Positions 51,656-60,319 of a DNA stretch of 64,000 nt are shown piece after piece. A program made the position numbers and the translations under genes. Source of the DNA: Saccharomonospora viridis DSM 43017 (GTDB lineage Bacteria > Actinomycetota > Actinomycetes > Mycobacteriales > Pseudonocardiaceae); assembly GCF_000023865.1 (NCBI RefSeq), contig NC_013159.1:310001-374000 (forward strand), given 5' to 3'. The notes beneath the pieces are model-generated. The model had not been told where the DNA came from and did no database searches. It saw nothing but the letters and a program-made list of their open reading frames with translations. How positions within the stretch are numbered: position 1 is the first letter of the stretch; each line of letters starts with the position of its first letter.

Positions 51656-52582
51656 TCAGTTCCCGGTGGGCCCGGTCGGATTCGCCTCGCAGACACTCGG
51701 CCCGGGTTCGTGGTCGGTGATCAGCCATTGGCCCATCTCGACCTTGGTCACCGTGAACACCCCGAGCGCGGGACCGCCTTGGATGTCGAAGTCGCAGGAG
51801 TCGATACGCACCGTGGTGGCATCGGGGTCGTACCAGCGCGGGAAGATCGATTCCGCGTAGTCGTTGACGTGCGTGACCTGTTCGTGCAGAGCGATGACGG
51901 CGTGGCGGCAGTCGGGGTGATCGCCGGTGTTCTCGGCGAAACGTTGTTGGATGCCGTTGTCGTTGTCGAAACGGCCGCAGGCGAAGTCGACTCTTCCTTG
52001 GGCAATGTGGTGATAGACCTTGCGGACCGCCTCGTACGGTTCCTTGGCCAGTAGCTCCTCGGTGTGGTAGGTGCCGCCTCCCATGCGCGCGGCGGCCTCG
52101 GTGCTGTTGTCGTCGTTGGAACCGAACAGCTCGTTGAAAGCCCAGGTCGCGAAGATGGCCAGCAGCAGGAAGAACACGAGCCAGCCGAGGATCTTCTTCC
52201 CCAGCCATTGGAGCCACCCGGGGACCTTCCGGGTGATGGGTTCCGCCTGCGGCTGTCGCCGGGGCACGAGGGCGGTGTCGGCGGTGGTGCTGAGTTGTCC
52301 AGGTTGTCCCTGCCCCTGCTGTCCCAGTTGGCCTTGTGCCTCCTGGAAGCGCAGGAACTGCTGGAACTGTTGGAATTGCTGGAACTCGCGGAACTGGCGC
52401 AGTTGTTCCGGATCGGGCTGCGTCGTCGCAGGCGGCGTCGGCCCCGCGGGGGTGAGCTCCGCGCCGGGACGATTCGGATCGGCCGGGACGACGTCGGGCA
52501 CGATCTCGGGTTCACCGGCGGCTCCACTGTCCCGGTGTTGTCCGGGGTCTCCGTCAGGTCGCTGCTCCACCACGTCACCCAT
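51656..52582 (-). CDS. Membrane protein with Gln/Phe-rich N-terminal repeat, function unknown
   Basis: A 308-residue protein. Residues 1-60 are Pro/Glu-rich; residues 61-93 form a repetitive stretch ([20 protein letters not shown]) followed by Gly/Gln repeats; a single helix (about 130-152, [18 protein letters not shown]) leads to an extracellular domain of about 150 residues with four cysteines, in DFACGRF, HPDCRHA, DSCDFD and SVCEAN. The last part resembles small NTF2-like accessory domains, but no family is assigned. It lies on the minus strand between rplA and rplJ. Confidence 0.75.
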   Translation of the reverse strand: MGDVVEQRPDGDPGQHRDSGAAGEPEIVPDVVPADPNRPGAELTPAGPTPPATTQPDPEQLRQFREFQQFQQFQQFLRFQEAQGQLGQQGQGQPGQLSTTADTALVPRRQPQAEPITRKVPGWLQWLGKKILGWLVFFLLLAIFATWAFNELFGSNDDNSTEAAARMGGGTYHTEELLAKEPYEAVRKVYHHIAQGRVDFACGRFDNDNGIQQRFAENTGDHPDCRHAVIALHEQVTHVNDYAESIFPRWYDPDATTVRIDSCDFDIQGGPALGVFTVTKVEMGQWLITDHEPGPSVCEANPTGPTGN

Positions 52583-52927
52583 GATGCCGGTTCGCCCACG
52601 ATTCGTGTTCGTCTTGACCGCGTTTTGCGACGAGGCGCGGTCAAGGTGGGCCCGGTGGCCATGGCGGTATGGACTCCTCGTATGCTAAGGAGCGGTTCTA
52701 CCGAAGACCGCTGGTCTTTCCCACGCCGGACGTGGGAAACGAAGGTCCCGCACGCGGCGGGCGGCCTGCGCAGGAGGAACGAGGTTAGTCGAAGCGGGTG
52801 TGGGACCCGGGTGTTCGCCCTGGTCTCGTCTTGCCTGCCGAGTACGCCCCGCGCCTGCTGCGCTGGGGCGTTTTGTCGTTGTGGGACCCGGGCTGCCAGT
52901 GGTCACCAGCCAAGAGAGGAGGCGACC
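52583..52927 (+). promoter_or_regulatory. rplJL promoter and L10 leader region
   Basis: About 345 bases without a gene. TATGCT at 52681-52686 may be the -10 of rplJL. The rest would be the untranslated leader, where ribosomal protein L10 (with L12) commonly binds to control translation. A 13-base direct repeat TGTGGGACCCGGG at 52799-52811 and 52880-52892 flanks an attenuator-like hairpin annotated separately. Confidence 0.55.
52844..52874 (+). terminator. Attenuator-like hairpin in the rplJL leader
   Basis: ACGCCCC pairs with GGGGCGT, with an inner GCGC/GCGC stem and a CTGCT loop, followed by TTTT. It lies 54 bases before the rplJ start, where a terminator could adjust rplJL expression. Confidence 0.6.
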
Positions 52928-53473
52928 ATGGCGAAGCCCGACAAGGTGGCGGCCGTCGCCGAGATCGCGGACAAGTTCCGCAACAGCTCGGCAGCTGTTG
53001 TCACCCAGTACAGTGGCCTCTCCGTGTCCCAGCTCAATGAGCTGCGTCGCGCTCTCGGCAACACGGCCAAGTATCGGGTCGCGAAGAACACCCTCGTCAA
53101 GCGTGCGGCCGCTGAGGCGGGCGTCGAGGGTATCGACGAGCTGTTCGTCGGTCCGACCGCGATCGCTTTCGTGGAAGGCGAGCCGGTCGAGGCGGCGAAG
53201 GTGCTGCGTGACTTCGCGAAGGACAACAGCGCCCTGGTGATCAAGGGCGGCTACATGGACGGCGCGCCTCTCTCGGTCAGTGAGATCGAGAAGATCGCCG
53301 ATCTGGAGAGCCGCGAGGTGCTGCTGGCCAAGGCGGCGGGTGCCATGAAGGCGAAGCTGTCCCAGGCCGCTGCGCTGTTCCAGGCCCCGGCATCGAAGGT
53401 CGCGCGCCTGAGTGCCGCGCTGGAGGAGAAGCGCAAGTCCGAAGGCGGCGCCGAGCCGGCTGCCGAGAGCTGA
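52928..53473 (+). CDS. rplJ: 50S ribosomal protein L10
   Basis: A 181-residue stalk base protein that binds L12 dimers through its C-terminal helix and 23S rRNA through its N-terminus ([31 protein letters not shown]). The ATG at 52928 follows GAGAGGAGG; the open frame before it runs through the leader and the opposite-strand gene and is rejected. rplL follows after 48 bases. Confidence 0.97.
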   Translation: MAKPDKVAAVAEIADKFRNSSAAVVTQYSGLSVSQLNELRRALGNTAKYRVAKNTLVKRAAAEAGVEGIDELFVGPTAIAFVEGEPVEAAKVLRDFAKDNSALVIKGGYMDGAPLSVSEIEKIADLESREVLLAKAAGAMKAKLSQAAALFQAPASKVARLSAALEEKRKSEGGAEPAAES

Positions 53474-53521
53474 CCATTACCCATCCGACTTACCCAGTCG
53501 AAACAAGGAAGGAACGCCATC

Positions 53522-53917
53522 ATGGCGAAGCTGAGCACCGAGGAACTGCTCGACGCGTTCAAGGAGATGACGCTGCTCGAGCTGTCCGAGTTCGTGAAGC
53601 AGTTCGAGGAGACCTTCGACGTCACCGCCGCTGCCCCGGCTGCCGTCATGGCCGCCCCGGGTGCTGCCGCCGGTGGTGCGGCTGCCCCGGCCGAGGAGGA
53701 GAAGGACGAGTTCGACGTCATCCTCGAAAGCGCCGGTGACAAGAAGATCCAGGTCATCAAGGTCGTGCGTGAGGTCGTCTCCGGCCTCGGCCTGAAGGAG
53801 GCCAAGGAGCTCGTCGAGAGCGCTCCGAAGCCGATCCTGGAGAAGGCTGACAAGGAAGCCGCCAACGCCGCCAAGGAGAAGCTGGAGGCCGCCGGCGCCC
53901 AGGTCAGCCTCAAGTGA
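53522..53917 (+). CDS. rplL: 50S ribosomal protein L7/L12
   Basis: A 131-residue protein forming the flexible stalk that recruits translation factors. N-terminal dimer domain ([20 protein letters not shown]), an Ala/Gly/Pro hinge, and the C-terminal domain with [28 protein letters not shown] lies upstream of the ATG. A very strong terminator follows. Confidence 0.97.
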   Translation: MAKLSTEELLDAFKEMTLLELSEFVKQFEETFDVTAAAPAAVMAAPGAAAGGAAAPAEEEKDEFDVILESAGDKKIQVIKVVREVVSGLGLKEAKELVESAPKPILEKADKEAANAAKEKLEAAGAQVSLK

Positions 53918-53937
53918 GCTGATCTTCACATTCCGTC

Positions 53938-53981
53938 AAAGGGCGGGTCGTTCGTTCAAGACGAGCGACCCGCCCTTTTTT
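53938..53981 (+). terminator. Terminator after rplL
   Basis: An 18-bp stem (AAAGGGCGGG.../...CCCGCCCTTT, one G-U pair) with a five-base loop, followed by TTTT. Ends the rplJL unit before the mce operon. Confidence 0.95.
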
Positions 53982-54125
53982 GTGTTCACTCGATCGTGGG
54001 TTAGTGTGCGGCAGGCCACGAGCTCGCGATCAAAAAATCGGTTCGGTTGAAACCGGTGAGTAACCTGCGCGACTTCGGCTCGTTGCAAGTTGTTGACGCG
54101 CCATGAACACACTCCGGGAGGTGCG

Positions 54126-55262
54126 ATGGGTGCCGAGGTGGTCATCGAAGGTTTGAGTAAGTCCTTCGGCAAGCACACCATCTGGCGTGACGTCACATTG
54201 ACGCTGCCGCCCGGCGAGATATCGGTGATGCTGGGGCCGTCGGGCACCGGCAAGTCCGTGTTTCTCAAGTCCATGATCGGACTGTTGAAACCGGACAGGG
54301 GAAAATGCGTGATCAACGGTGTGGACATCGTGAGGTGTTCGGAGCGCAAGCTCTACGAGATACGCAAACTGTTCGGGGTGCTGTTCCAGGATGGCGCGCT
54401 GTTCGGTTCGATGAACCTCTACGACAACGTCGCCTTCCCGCTACGCGAACACACGAAGAAATCCGAGACCGAGATCCGCAGGATCGTTCTCGAGAAGCTC
54501 GATATGACGGGTCTGTCCGGTGCGGAGAAGAAACTGCCGGGCGAAATCTCCGGTGGTATGCGTAAACGTGCGGGGCTGGCCAGGGCTCTGGTGCTCGATC
54601 CGGAGATCATTTTGGTCGACGAACCGGACTCCGGTTTGGACCCGGTGCGCACGACCTACATCTCGCAGTTGTTCATCGACGTCAATGCGCAGATCGACGC
54701 CACATTCCTCATCGTCACCCACAACATCAACCTGGCGCGGACGGTGCCCGACAACCTCGGGATGCTCTACCGCAAGGAACTGGTGATGTTCGGACCACGT
54801 GAAGTCCTGCTCACCAGCGAGGAGCCCGCGGTCAAGCAGTTCCTCAACGGTCGCATGGACGGCCCCATCGGCATGTCCGAGGAGAAGGACTCCGCGACGC
54901 TCGCCGCCGAACGCGCGATGTTCGAGGCGGGCCACCACGCCGGTGGAGTCGAGGACGTGGTAGGCGTACCACCACAGATGCAACCCACGCCCGGATTGCC
55001 CGAACGGCAGGGGGTGCGTAGGCGTAAGGACCGCGTGATGCGCATCCTGCACACGCTTCCCGAAGCGGCCCGCGAGTCGATCATCGCGTCGCTTTCGCCC
55101 GAGGAACGACGTCATTACGGCGTTCACAGCGCCGGTCTCGTCGGTGCTCAGCACGGTGTTCTGCCCGCCGGTGACGTCGCCACCATTCCCGAGGCGAGCC
55201 GAACCCAGCCGATCGAGTTCGGCACCGACGACGTAACCCGAGGACACACCCCTTACGAGTAA
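54126..55262 (+). CDS. mceG: Mce-system ABC ATPase (Mkl/MceG)
   Basis: A 378-residue ATPase energising Mce lipid importers. Walker A GPSGTGKS, signature ISGGMRKRAGLARAL, Walker B ILVDEPDSGLDP and the switch histidine in VTHNIN are all intact. After about residue 240 a family-specific C-terminal extension follows (QFLNGRMDGPIGMSEEK), as in mycobacterial Mkl. GGGAGG sets the ATG. In mycobacteria mkl also follows rplL but is remote from yrbE/mce genes; here it heads the operon. Confidence 0.93.
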   Translation: MGAEVVIEGLSKSFGKHTIWRDVTLTLPPGEISVMLGPSGTGKSVFLKSMIGLLKPDRGKCVINGVDIVRCSERKLYEIRKLFGVLFQDGALFGSMNLYDNVAFPLREHTKKSETEIRRIVLEKLDMTGLSGAEKKLPGEISGGMRKRAGLARALVLDPEIILVDEPDSGLDPVRTTYISQLFIDVNAQIDATFLIVTHNINLARTVPDNLGMLYRKELVMFGPREVLLTSEEPAVKQFLNGRMDGPIGMSEEKDSATLAAERAMFEAGHHAGGVEDVVGVPPQMQPTPGLPERQGVRRRKDRVMRILHTLPEAARESIIASLSPEERRHYGVHSAGLVGAQHGVLPAGDVATIPEASRTQPIEFGTDDVTRGHTPYE

Positions 55263-55270
55263 GGAAACGC

Positions 55271-56065
55271 ATGAGTTCTCCGGCCTCAACGGCCAGGATC
55301 CCCGGCCTCGGGATGCTGCGGGAGACCGGGAAGCTGTTCGCGCTCGCCCTCGATGTGGCACGCGGCGTGTTTCGACGGCCGTTTCAGTTTCGGGAATTCA
55401 TCCAACAGGCGTGGTTCATCGCCAGTGTGACGATCCTGCCGACCGCGCTGGTGGCCATCCCGTTCGGCGCGGTCATCTCGATGCAGTTCGGTTCGCTGGC
55501 CAAACAGCTCGGAGCGCAGTCGTACACGGGCGCGGGCAGTGTGCTGGCGACCGTGCAGCAGGCGAGCCCGCTCGTGGTGGCGTTGCTCGTCGCGGGTGCG
55601 GGTGGGTCGGCGATCTGCGCCGACATCGGTGCGCGCACGATCCGCGAGGAGATCGACGCCATGGAGGTGCTCGGGGTCTCAGCGGTGCAGCGGCTCGTGG
55701 TGCCGAGAGTGCTGGCGTGCATGTTCGTCGCGCTTTTGCTCAACGGCATGGTCAGCGTCATCGGCGTGCTCGGCGGCTACTTCTTCAACGTCGTGTTGCA
55801 GGACGGCACACCGGGCGCGTACCTGGCGAGCTTCTCGGCGCTGGCGCAGCTGTCCGACCTGTGGATCGGTGAGATCAAGGCATTGATCTTCGGGTTCATC
55901 GCAGCTGTCGTCGCCGCGTACCGGGGACTGAACCCGCCACCCGGTCCCAAGGGAGTGGGCGATGCGGTGAACCAGTCCGTCGTCATCACGTTCCTTTTGC
56001 TGTTCGTGGTCAACACCGTGCTCACGTTGATCTACCTGCAGCTCGTTCCTTCGAAGCTGGACTGA
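55271..56065 (+). CDS. yrbEA: Mce-system permease YrbEA (MlaE family)
   Basis: A 264-residue membrane permease with five or six helices. The MlaE family coupling motif IGARTIREEIDAMEVLGV, which docks on the ATPase, is near residue 120. It pairs with YrbEB as a heterodimeric channel. AAGGAAAC precedes the ATG, eight bases after mceG. Confidence 0.94.
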   Translation: MSSPASTARIPGLGMLRETGKLFALALDVARGVFRRPFQFREFIQQAWFIASVTILPTALVAIPFGAVISMQFGSLAKQLGAQSYTGAGSVLATVQQASPLVVALLVAGAGGSAICADIGARTIREEIDAMEVLGVSAVQRLVVPRVLACMFVALLLNGMVSVIGVLGGYFFNVVLQDGTPGAYLASFSALAQLSDLWIGEIKALIFGFIAAVVAAYRGLNPPPGPKGVGDAVNQSVVITFLLLFVVNTVLTLIYLQLVPSKLD

Positions 56066-56069
56066 ACCG

Positions 56070-56909
56070 ATGGCCCGCTTGATGCAGAACGTCAAGAACC
56101 TCGCCAACCGTCCACTGAGGACGTTGGACATGCTCGGCGACCAGATGTCGTTCTACCTGCGAGCACTCGCATGGACGCCCAGGGCGATCCGTCGCTACAG
56201 CAAGGAAGTACTGCGGCTGCTCGCCGAGGTGAGTTTCGGCTCTGGCTCGCTGGCGGTGATCGGCGGCACTGTGGGCGTGATGGTCGGGCTGACCCTGTTC
56301 ACCGGTGTCCTGGTCGGGCTCCAAGGCTTCTCGGCCCTGGATTCCATCGGTACGTCGGCGTTCACGGGTTTTCTGACGTCGTTCTTCAACACCCGGGAGA
56401 TCGCTCCGCTCGTGGCGGGACTGGCGTTGTCGGCCACCGTGGGATCGGGGTTCACCGCACAGCTGGGTGCCATGCGGATCTCCGAGGAGGTCGACGCGCT
56501 GGAGGTGATGGGGGTGCCGAGCCTGCCGTACCTCGTCACCACCCGGATCATCGCCGGTTTCATCGCGATCATCCCGCTCTACATCATCGGTCTGCTCAGT
56601 TCGTACCTGGCCTCGCGCACCGTGGTCGTGTACCTGTACGGCCAGTCGGCGGGCACCTACGACCACTACTTCGACATGTTCCTGCCGCCTGAGGACGTGT
56701 TCTACTCGTTCGTCAAGGTGCTGATCTTCAGCGTGTTGATCATTCTCACGCACTGTTACTACGGCTATCGGGCCACCGGTGGGCCCGCGGGCGTCGGTGT
56801 CGCGGTCGGCAAGGCCGTGAGGCTGTCGATCGTGACGGTGGCCGTGGTCAACTTCTTCATCGGTTTCGCCATCTGGGGCACCGACACGACGGTGAGGATC
56901 GCGGGATGA
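56070..56909 (+). CDS. yrbEB: Mce-system permease YrbEB (MlaE family)
   Basis: A 279-residue partner permease with the corresponding coupling motif (GAMRISEEVDALEVMGV) and similar helix layout, plus an N-terminal amphipathic stretch. It starts four bases after yrbEA and overlaps mceA by ATGA, so ATPase, permeases and Mce proteins are coupled in translation. Confidence 0.94.
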   Translation: MARLMQNVKNLANRPLRTLDMLGDQMSFYLRALAWTPRAIRRYSKEVLRLLAEVSFGSGSLAVIGGTVGVMVGLTLFTGVLVGLQGFSALDSIGTSAFTGFLTSFFNTREIAPLVAGLALSATVGSGFTAQLGAMRISEEVDALEVMGVPSLPYLVTTRIIAGFIAIIPLYIIGLLSSYLASRTVVVYLYGQSAGTYDHYFDMFLPPEDVFYSFVKVLIFSVLIILTHCYYGYRATGGPAGVGVAVGKAVRLSIVTVAVVNFFIGFAIWGTDTTVRIAG

Positions 56910-58234
56910 GCTCGACAATGGCGACGATCCGTCGCAGGTTGCTGGGCCTGCTGCTGGTGGCCATCCTCGTCGGTGGCATCGCGTTGAGCATCGCCGTCTA
57001 CAACAGGGCGTTCACCGACCACGTGACCGTGCGGGTGCAGGCCGGGGAGATCGGCAACCAGCTCGCGCCGAACTCGGACGTGAAGGTGCGCGGGCTGATC
57101 GTGGGCAGGGTCCACGCGGTCGAACCGAGTCCCACGGGCGGGGCGGAACTCGTGCTCCATCTGGATCCGGGACAGGCCTCGCTCGTGCCCGCCAACGTGT
57201 CGGCGCGGTTCCTGCCGAAGACGCTGTTCGGGGAACGCTACGTCGATCTGACCATCCCAGAGCGGCCTTCCACGACGGGCCTGGCCGACGGCACCGTCAT
57301 CCCCCAGGACCGCACCGAGGACGCCGTGCGGTTGGAACAGGCCCTCGACAACCTTCTGCCCGTGCTGCAGGCGGTGCAGCCGGAGAAACTGTCGAGCACC
57401 CTGACCGCCATCTCCAACGCTTTGGAGGGCAAAGGCGAACAACTCGGCGAAACACTGTCCGAATTGGGTGAGTACCTCGGCGAGTTGAACCCGCACGTGC
57501 CGAAACTGCAGGAGAACCTGCGGGAGCTGGCCGCGTTCTCCGGCACCCTGTCCGACGTCGCACCCGACCTCGTGCGGACGTTGGACAACCTCACCACGAC
57601 GAGCCGCACGATCGTCGAGCAGAGTCTGAACCTGGACACGCTGTACCGCACGGTGGCGACCGCCTCGACCGATTTGGACACGTTCCTCGAAGCGAACGCG
57701 GCCAACCTCATCAGCCTCGGCGAGACGGCGCGCCCCACGGCGGAGTTGCTGGCGAAGTACGCACCCTCGTACCCGTGCTTCCTCGGTCAGATGGCGGAAC
57801 TGGTGCCCAGGATCGACGAATCCTTCGGCAAGGGCACCAACAAACCGGGGCTGCACATCACCCTGGAGATCACCGTGGACCGGGGTCCGTACAAGCCGGG
57901 TCAGGACGAACCCGAGTACAACGACAAGCGCGGCCCGCGTTGTTACGACATGGAGGAGATGCCGGACCCGTTCCCGCAACATCCGCCGGACGGCCCGGTG
58001 CAGGACGGCACGGTGCACCCGGAGTCCGCGGACTCCGCGGGCAGGGGACTGAACAACTCGGCCGCCGCCGGCGGGGCCGCTCCCATGGGCAATCCGGCGA
58101 ACACCGGGGGCGAACACGCGCTCGTGGCGCAGCTCACCGGCCCACGGGTCGGCATGGACCCGTCCGAGGTGCCGGCATGGGGTTCCCTGCTGGTCGCGCC
58201 GCTGTACCGGGGAGCGGAGGTGACGGTCGAATGA
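56906..58234 (+). CDS. mceA: Mce family protein A
   Basis: A 442-residue protein: one N-terminal helix (LLGLLLVAILVGGIALSIAV), an MCE/MlaD beta-barrel (about residues 40-125, NSDVKVRGLIVGRVHAVE), a long helical stretch that builds the transport tunnel, and a variable Pro/Gly C-terminus. Six Mce proteins A-F form a heterohexamer spanning the periplasm. It ends with an ATGA overlap to a 25-codon frame rather than to mceB. Confidence 0.92.
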   Translation: MSSTMATIRRRLLGLLLVAILVGGIALSIAVYNRAFTDHVTVRVQAGEIGNQLAPNSDVKVRGLIVGRVHAVEPSPTGGAELVLHLDPGQASLVPANVSARFLPKTLFGERYVDLTIPERPSTTGLADGTVIPQDRTEDAVRLEQALDNLLPVLQAVQPEKLSSTLTAISNALEGKGEQLGETLSELGEYLGELNPHVPKLQENLRELAAFSGTLSDVAPDLVRTLDNLTTTSRTIVEQSLNLDTLYRTVATASTDLDTFLEANAANLISLGETARPTAELLAKYAPSYPCFLGQMAELVPRIDESFGKGTNKPGLHITLEITVDRGPYKPGQDEPEYNDKRGPRCYDMEEMPDPFPQHPPDGPVQDGTVHPESADSAGRGLNNSAAAGGAAPMGNPANTGGEHALVAQLTGPRVGMDPSEVPAWGSLLVAPLYRGAEVTVE

Positions 58235-58308
58235 GCTGCGTGCTCGTCGGAATCGAACGTCGAGCCGGGGACAGCCGTGAGGTCGGCCGGAAGGAGGTGG
58301 GCGAATGA
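58231..58308 (+). CDS. 25-codon frame bridging mceA and mceB
   Basis: The ATG overlaps the mceA stop and the TGA overlaps the mceB ATG, both as ATGA. The peptide starts MSCVLVGIERRAGDSREV; no family is recognised. Its 3' part carries AAGGAGGT, the ribosome-binding site of mceB, so it may only be a spacer that remains translatable. It has no sequence similarity to the nuoE-nuoF mini-ORFs, only the same length and linkage. Confidence 0.35.
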   Translation: MSCVLVGIERRAGDSREVGRKEVGE

Positions 58309-59336
58309 GGGGGCTGCTCGCGCCGCTGACGAAGCTCACCGTGTTCGTGGTCGTCACCGTGGTGTTCACCACGATCCTCGGGTTGAGCATCGCCAATGTG
58401 AACCTGGGGGGAACCCACACCTACACGGCCCGCTTCACCGACGCCACCTCGGTCCTGCCGGGCGACGACGTGCGTATCGCCGGCGTGATGGTGGGCAAGG
58501 TGTCCGACGTCCGGATCGTGGACCGCAGGATCGCGGAGGTCGAGTTCGAACTCGACCGCAACCGCACGCTGCCCGACAACACCGTCGCCGCGATCAAATT
58601 CCGTAACCTCATCGGCCAGCGCTATCTGTCGTTGGAGCGCGGCGAGGGCGAACCGCAGGGAGTACTCGAGCCGGGCGACACCATCCCGTTGGAACGCACC
58701 CGGCCCGCCGTCGACCTGACCGAACTGTTCAACGGGTTCAAGCCGTTGTTCCAGGCGTTGTCGCCCGAGGACGTGAACACGCTGTCGTACCAGATCATCC
58801 AGGTACTCCAGGGCGAGGGCGGCACCGTGGAGAGCTTGCTCGCCCACACGGCGTCGCTGACCACCACGCTGGCCGAGAAGGACCAGGTCATCGGAGAGGT
58901 GATCGACAACCTGAACTCGGTGTTGCACACCCTCAACGAACGCACACCGCAGCTGTCGCAGCTCATCAGCCGACTCCAGCGGTTCGTGTCCGGCCTCGCC
59001 AGCGACCGTGAACCCATCGGCGAGGCCATCTCCTCCATCGGAGACCTCGCCGACACGACCGCGGGCCTGTTGGAGGAGGCGCGCGGGCCGCTGCGTGAGG
59101 ACATCGAGGCCCTCGGCGACCTGGCCGGCAACCTCAACGACCACGAGGCCGTGGTCGAGGAGTTCATCCAGTATCTGCCGGAGAAGACCAACCGGTTGGC
59201 GTCCGCGGCGGACTACGGCTCGTGGCTGAACTTCTTCCTGTGCGAAGCGAAGGGCAACATCAGCATCACAGGTCTCGGGGACGCACCCCTCAGCCTGCCG
59301 TTGCTCCCCGCGAATCGAGAGCGGTGCCTGTCATGA
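58305..59336 (+). CDS. mceB: Mce family protein B
   Basis: A 343-residue Mce protein with an N-terminal helix (LTVFVVVTVVFTTILGLSIA), MlaD domain (GDDVRIAGVMVGKVSDV, IGQRYLSLE) and a long alpha-helical region, ending in a short Cys-containing tail. AAGGAGGT lies before the ATG. It overlaps mceC by ATGA. Confidence 0.92.
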   Translation: MRGLLAPLTKLTVFVVVTVVFTTILGLSIANVNLGGTHTYTARFTDATSVLPGDDVRIAGVMVGKVSDVRIVDRRIAEVEFELDRNRTLPDNTVAAIKFRNLIGQRYLSLERGEGEPQGVLEPGDTIPLERTRPAVDLTELFNGFKPLFQALSPEDVNTLSYQIIQVLQGEGGTVESLLAHTASLTTTLAEKDQVIGEVIDNLNSVLHTLNERTPQLSQLISRLQRFVSGLASDREPIGEAISSIGDLADTTAGLLEEARGPLREDIEALGDLAGNLNDHEAVVEEFIQYLPEKTNRLASAADYGSWLNFFLCEAKGNISITGLGDAPLSLPLLPANRERCLS

Positions 59337-60319
59337 CAAGCTTTTCCAACCGCAACCCCATCCCCATCGCCATCGTGGGGATCACGCTGCTGTTTTTGGG
59401 GACACTCGCGGCACTCAACTCCGACGACCTGCCCTTGATCGGCGGTGGGACCACGTATCGGGCGGAGTTCAGCGAGGCCGCCGGCCTCGAGACCGACGAC
59501 GAGGTGCGGATCGCGGGTGTGAAGGTGGGCGAGGTCACCGACATCGACCTGGACGGCGCTAAAGTCCTGGTGTCCTTCAAGGTCTCCGACGCCTGGATCG
59601 GTGACGAGACCACCGCCGCCATCAAGATCAAGACGTTGTTGGGGCGGAAATACCTCGCGCTCGACCCGAGTGGTGACGAACCGCTCGACCCGAACACCAC
59701 CATCCCGCTCGAACGCACCACCGCGCCCTACGACGTGCTGGAGGCGTTCCGTGGCCTGTCCCGGACCGTGGACGACATCGACGTCAACCAGCTCGCGCGA
59801 AGCTTCGACGTGCTGTCACGGACGTTCGCCAACACGCCGGAGGACGTGCGCGGCGCGTTGGAAGGTCTGTCGGAGCTGTCCGACACCATCGCCTCCCGGG
59901 ATCAGCAGCTGTCCGAACTCCTCGAAGGCACCCGCAGGATCAGCCAGACACTCGCCGACCGCGATGCCGAGTTGGCGGTCCTTTTGGAGGACGGCAACGA
60001 ACTGCTGGAAGAACTGTCGGCCCGGGAGGAGGCCATCAGCGCGATGCTGACCGGCACCCGGAAGTTGTCGGAGCAGCTGCGCGGACTCGTCGACGACAAC
60101 GAGGAGCAGCTGCAACCGGTACTGGAGAAGCTCGACCAGCTCACCGACATGTTGCAGCGCAACCAGGAATCGCTGGCCGAGGGCATCGAGAACTTCGCAC
60201 CGTTCGTGCGCGTCTTCAACAACACCATCGGCAGCGGCCGTTGGTTCGACAGCTACATCTGCGGTCTGTTGTTGCCTTCCATCGGGCCGCTGAATGAAGA
60301 GGGGTGTAACGCGCGATGA
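59333..60319 (+). CDS. mceC: Mce family protein C
   Basis: A 328-residue Mce protein: helix IPIAIVGITLLFLGTLAAL, MlaD domain with TDDEVRIAGVKVGEVTDI and LLGRKYLALDP, then a helical needle region. The ATG at 59333 overlaps the mceB stop; the frame continues upstream but reads through mceB in another frame. It overlaps mceD by ATGA. Confidence 0.92.
   Translation: MTSFSNRNPIPIAIVGITLLFLGTLAALNSDDLPLIGGGTTYRAEFSEAAGLETDDEVRIAGVKVGEVTDIDLDGAKVLVSFKVSDAWIGDETTAAIKIKTLLGRKYLALDPSGDEPLDPNTTIPLERTTAPYDVLEAFRGLSRTVDDIDVNQLARSFDVLSRTFANTPEDVRGALEGLSELSDTIASRDQQLSELLEGTRRISQTLADRDAELAVLLEDGNELLEELSAREEAISAMLTGTRKLSEQLRGLVDDNEEQLQPVLEKLDQLTDMLQRNQESLAEGIENFAPFVRVFNNTIGSGRWFDSYICGLLLPSIGPLNEEGCNAR

Noticed and set aside
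52064-52927. Upstream extension of rplJ
   Set aside because: It crosses the opposite-strand gene and leader; the ATG at 52928 has a strong ribosome-binding site and the normal L10 N-terminus.
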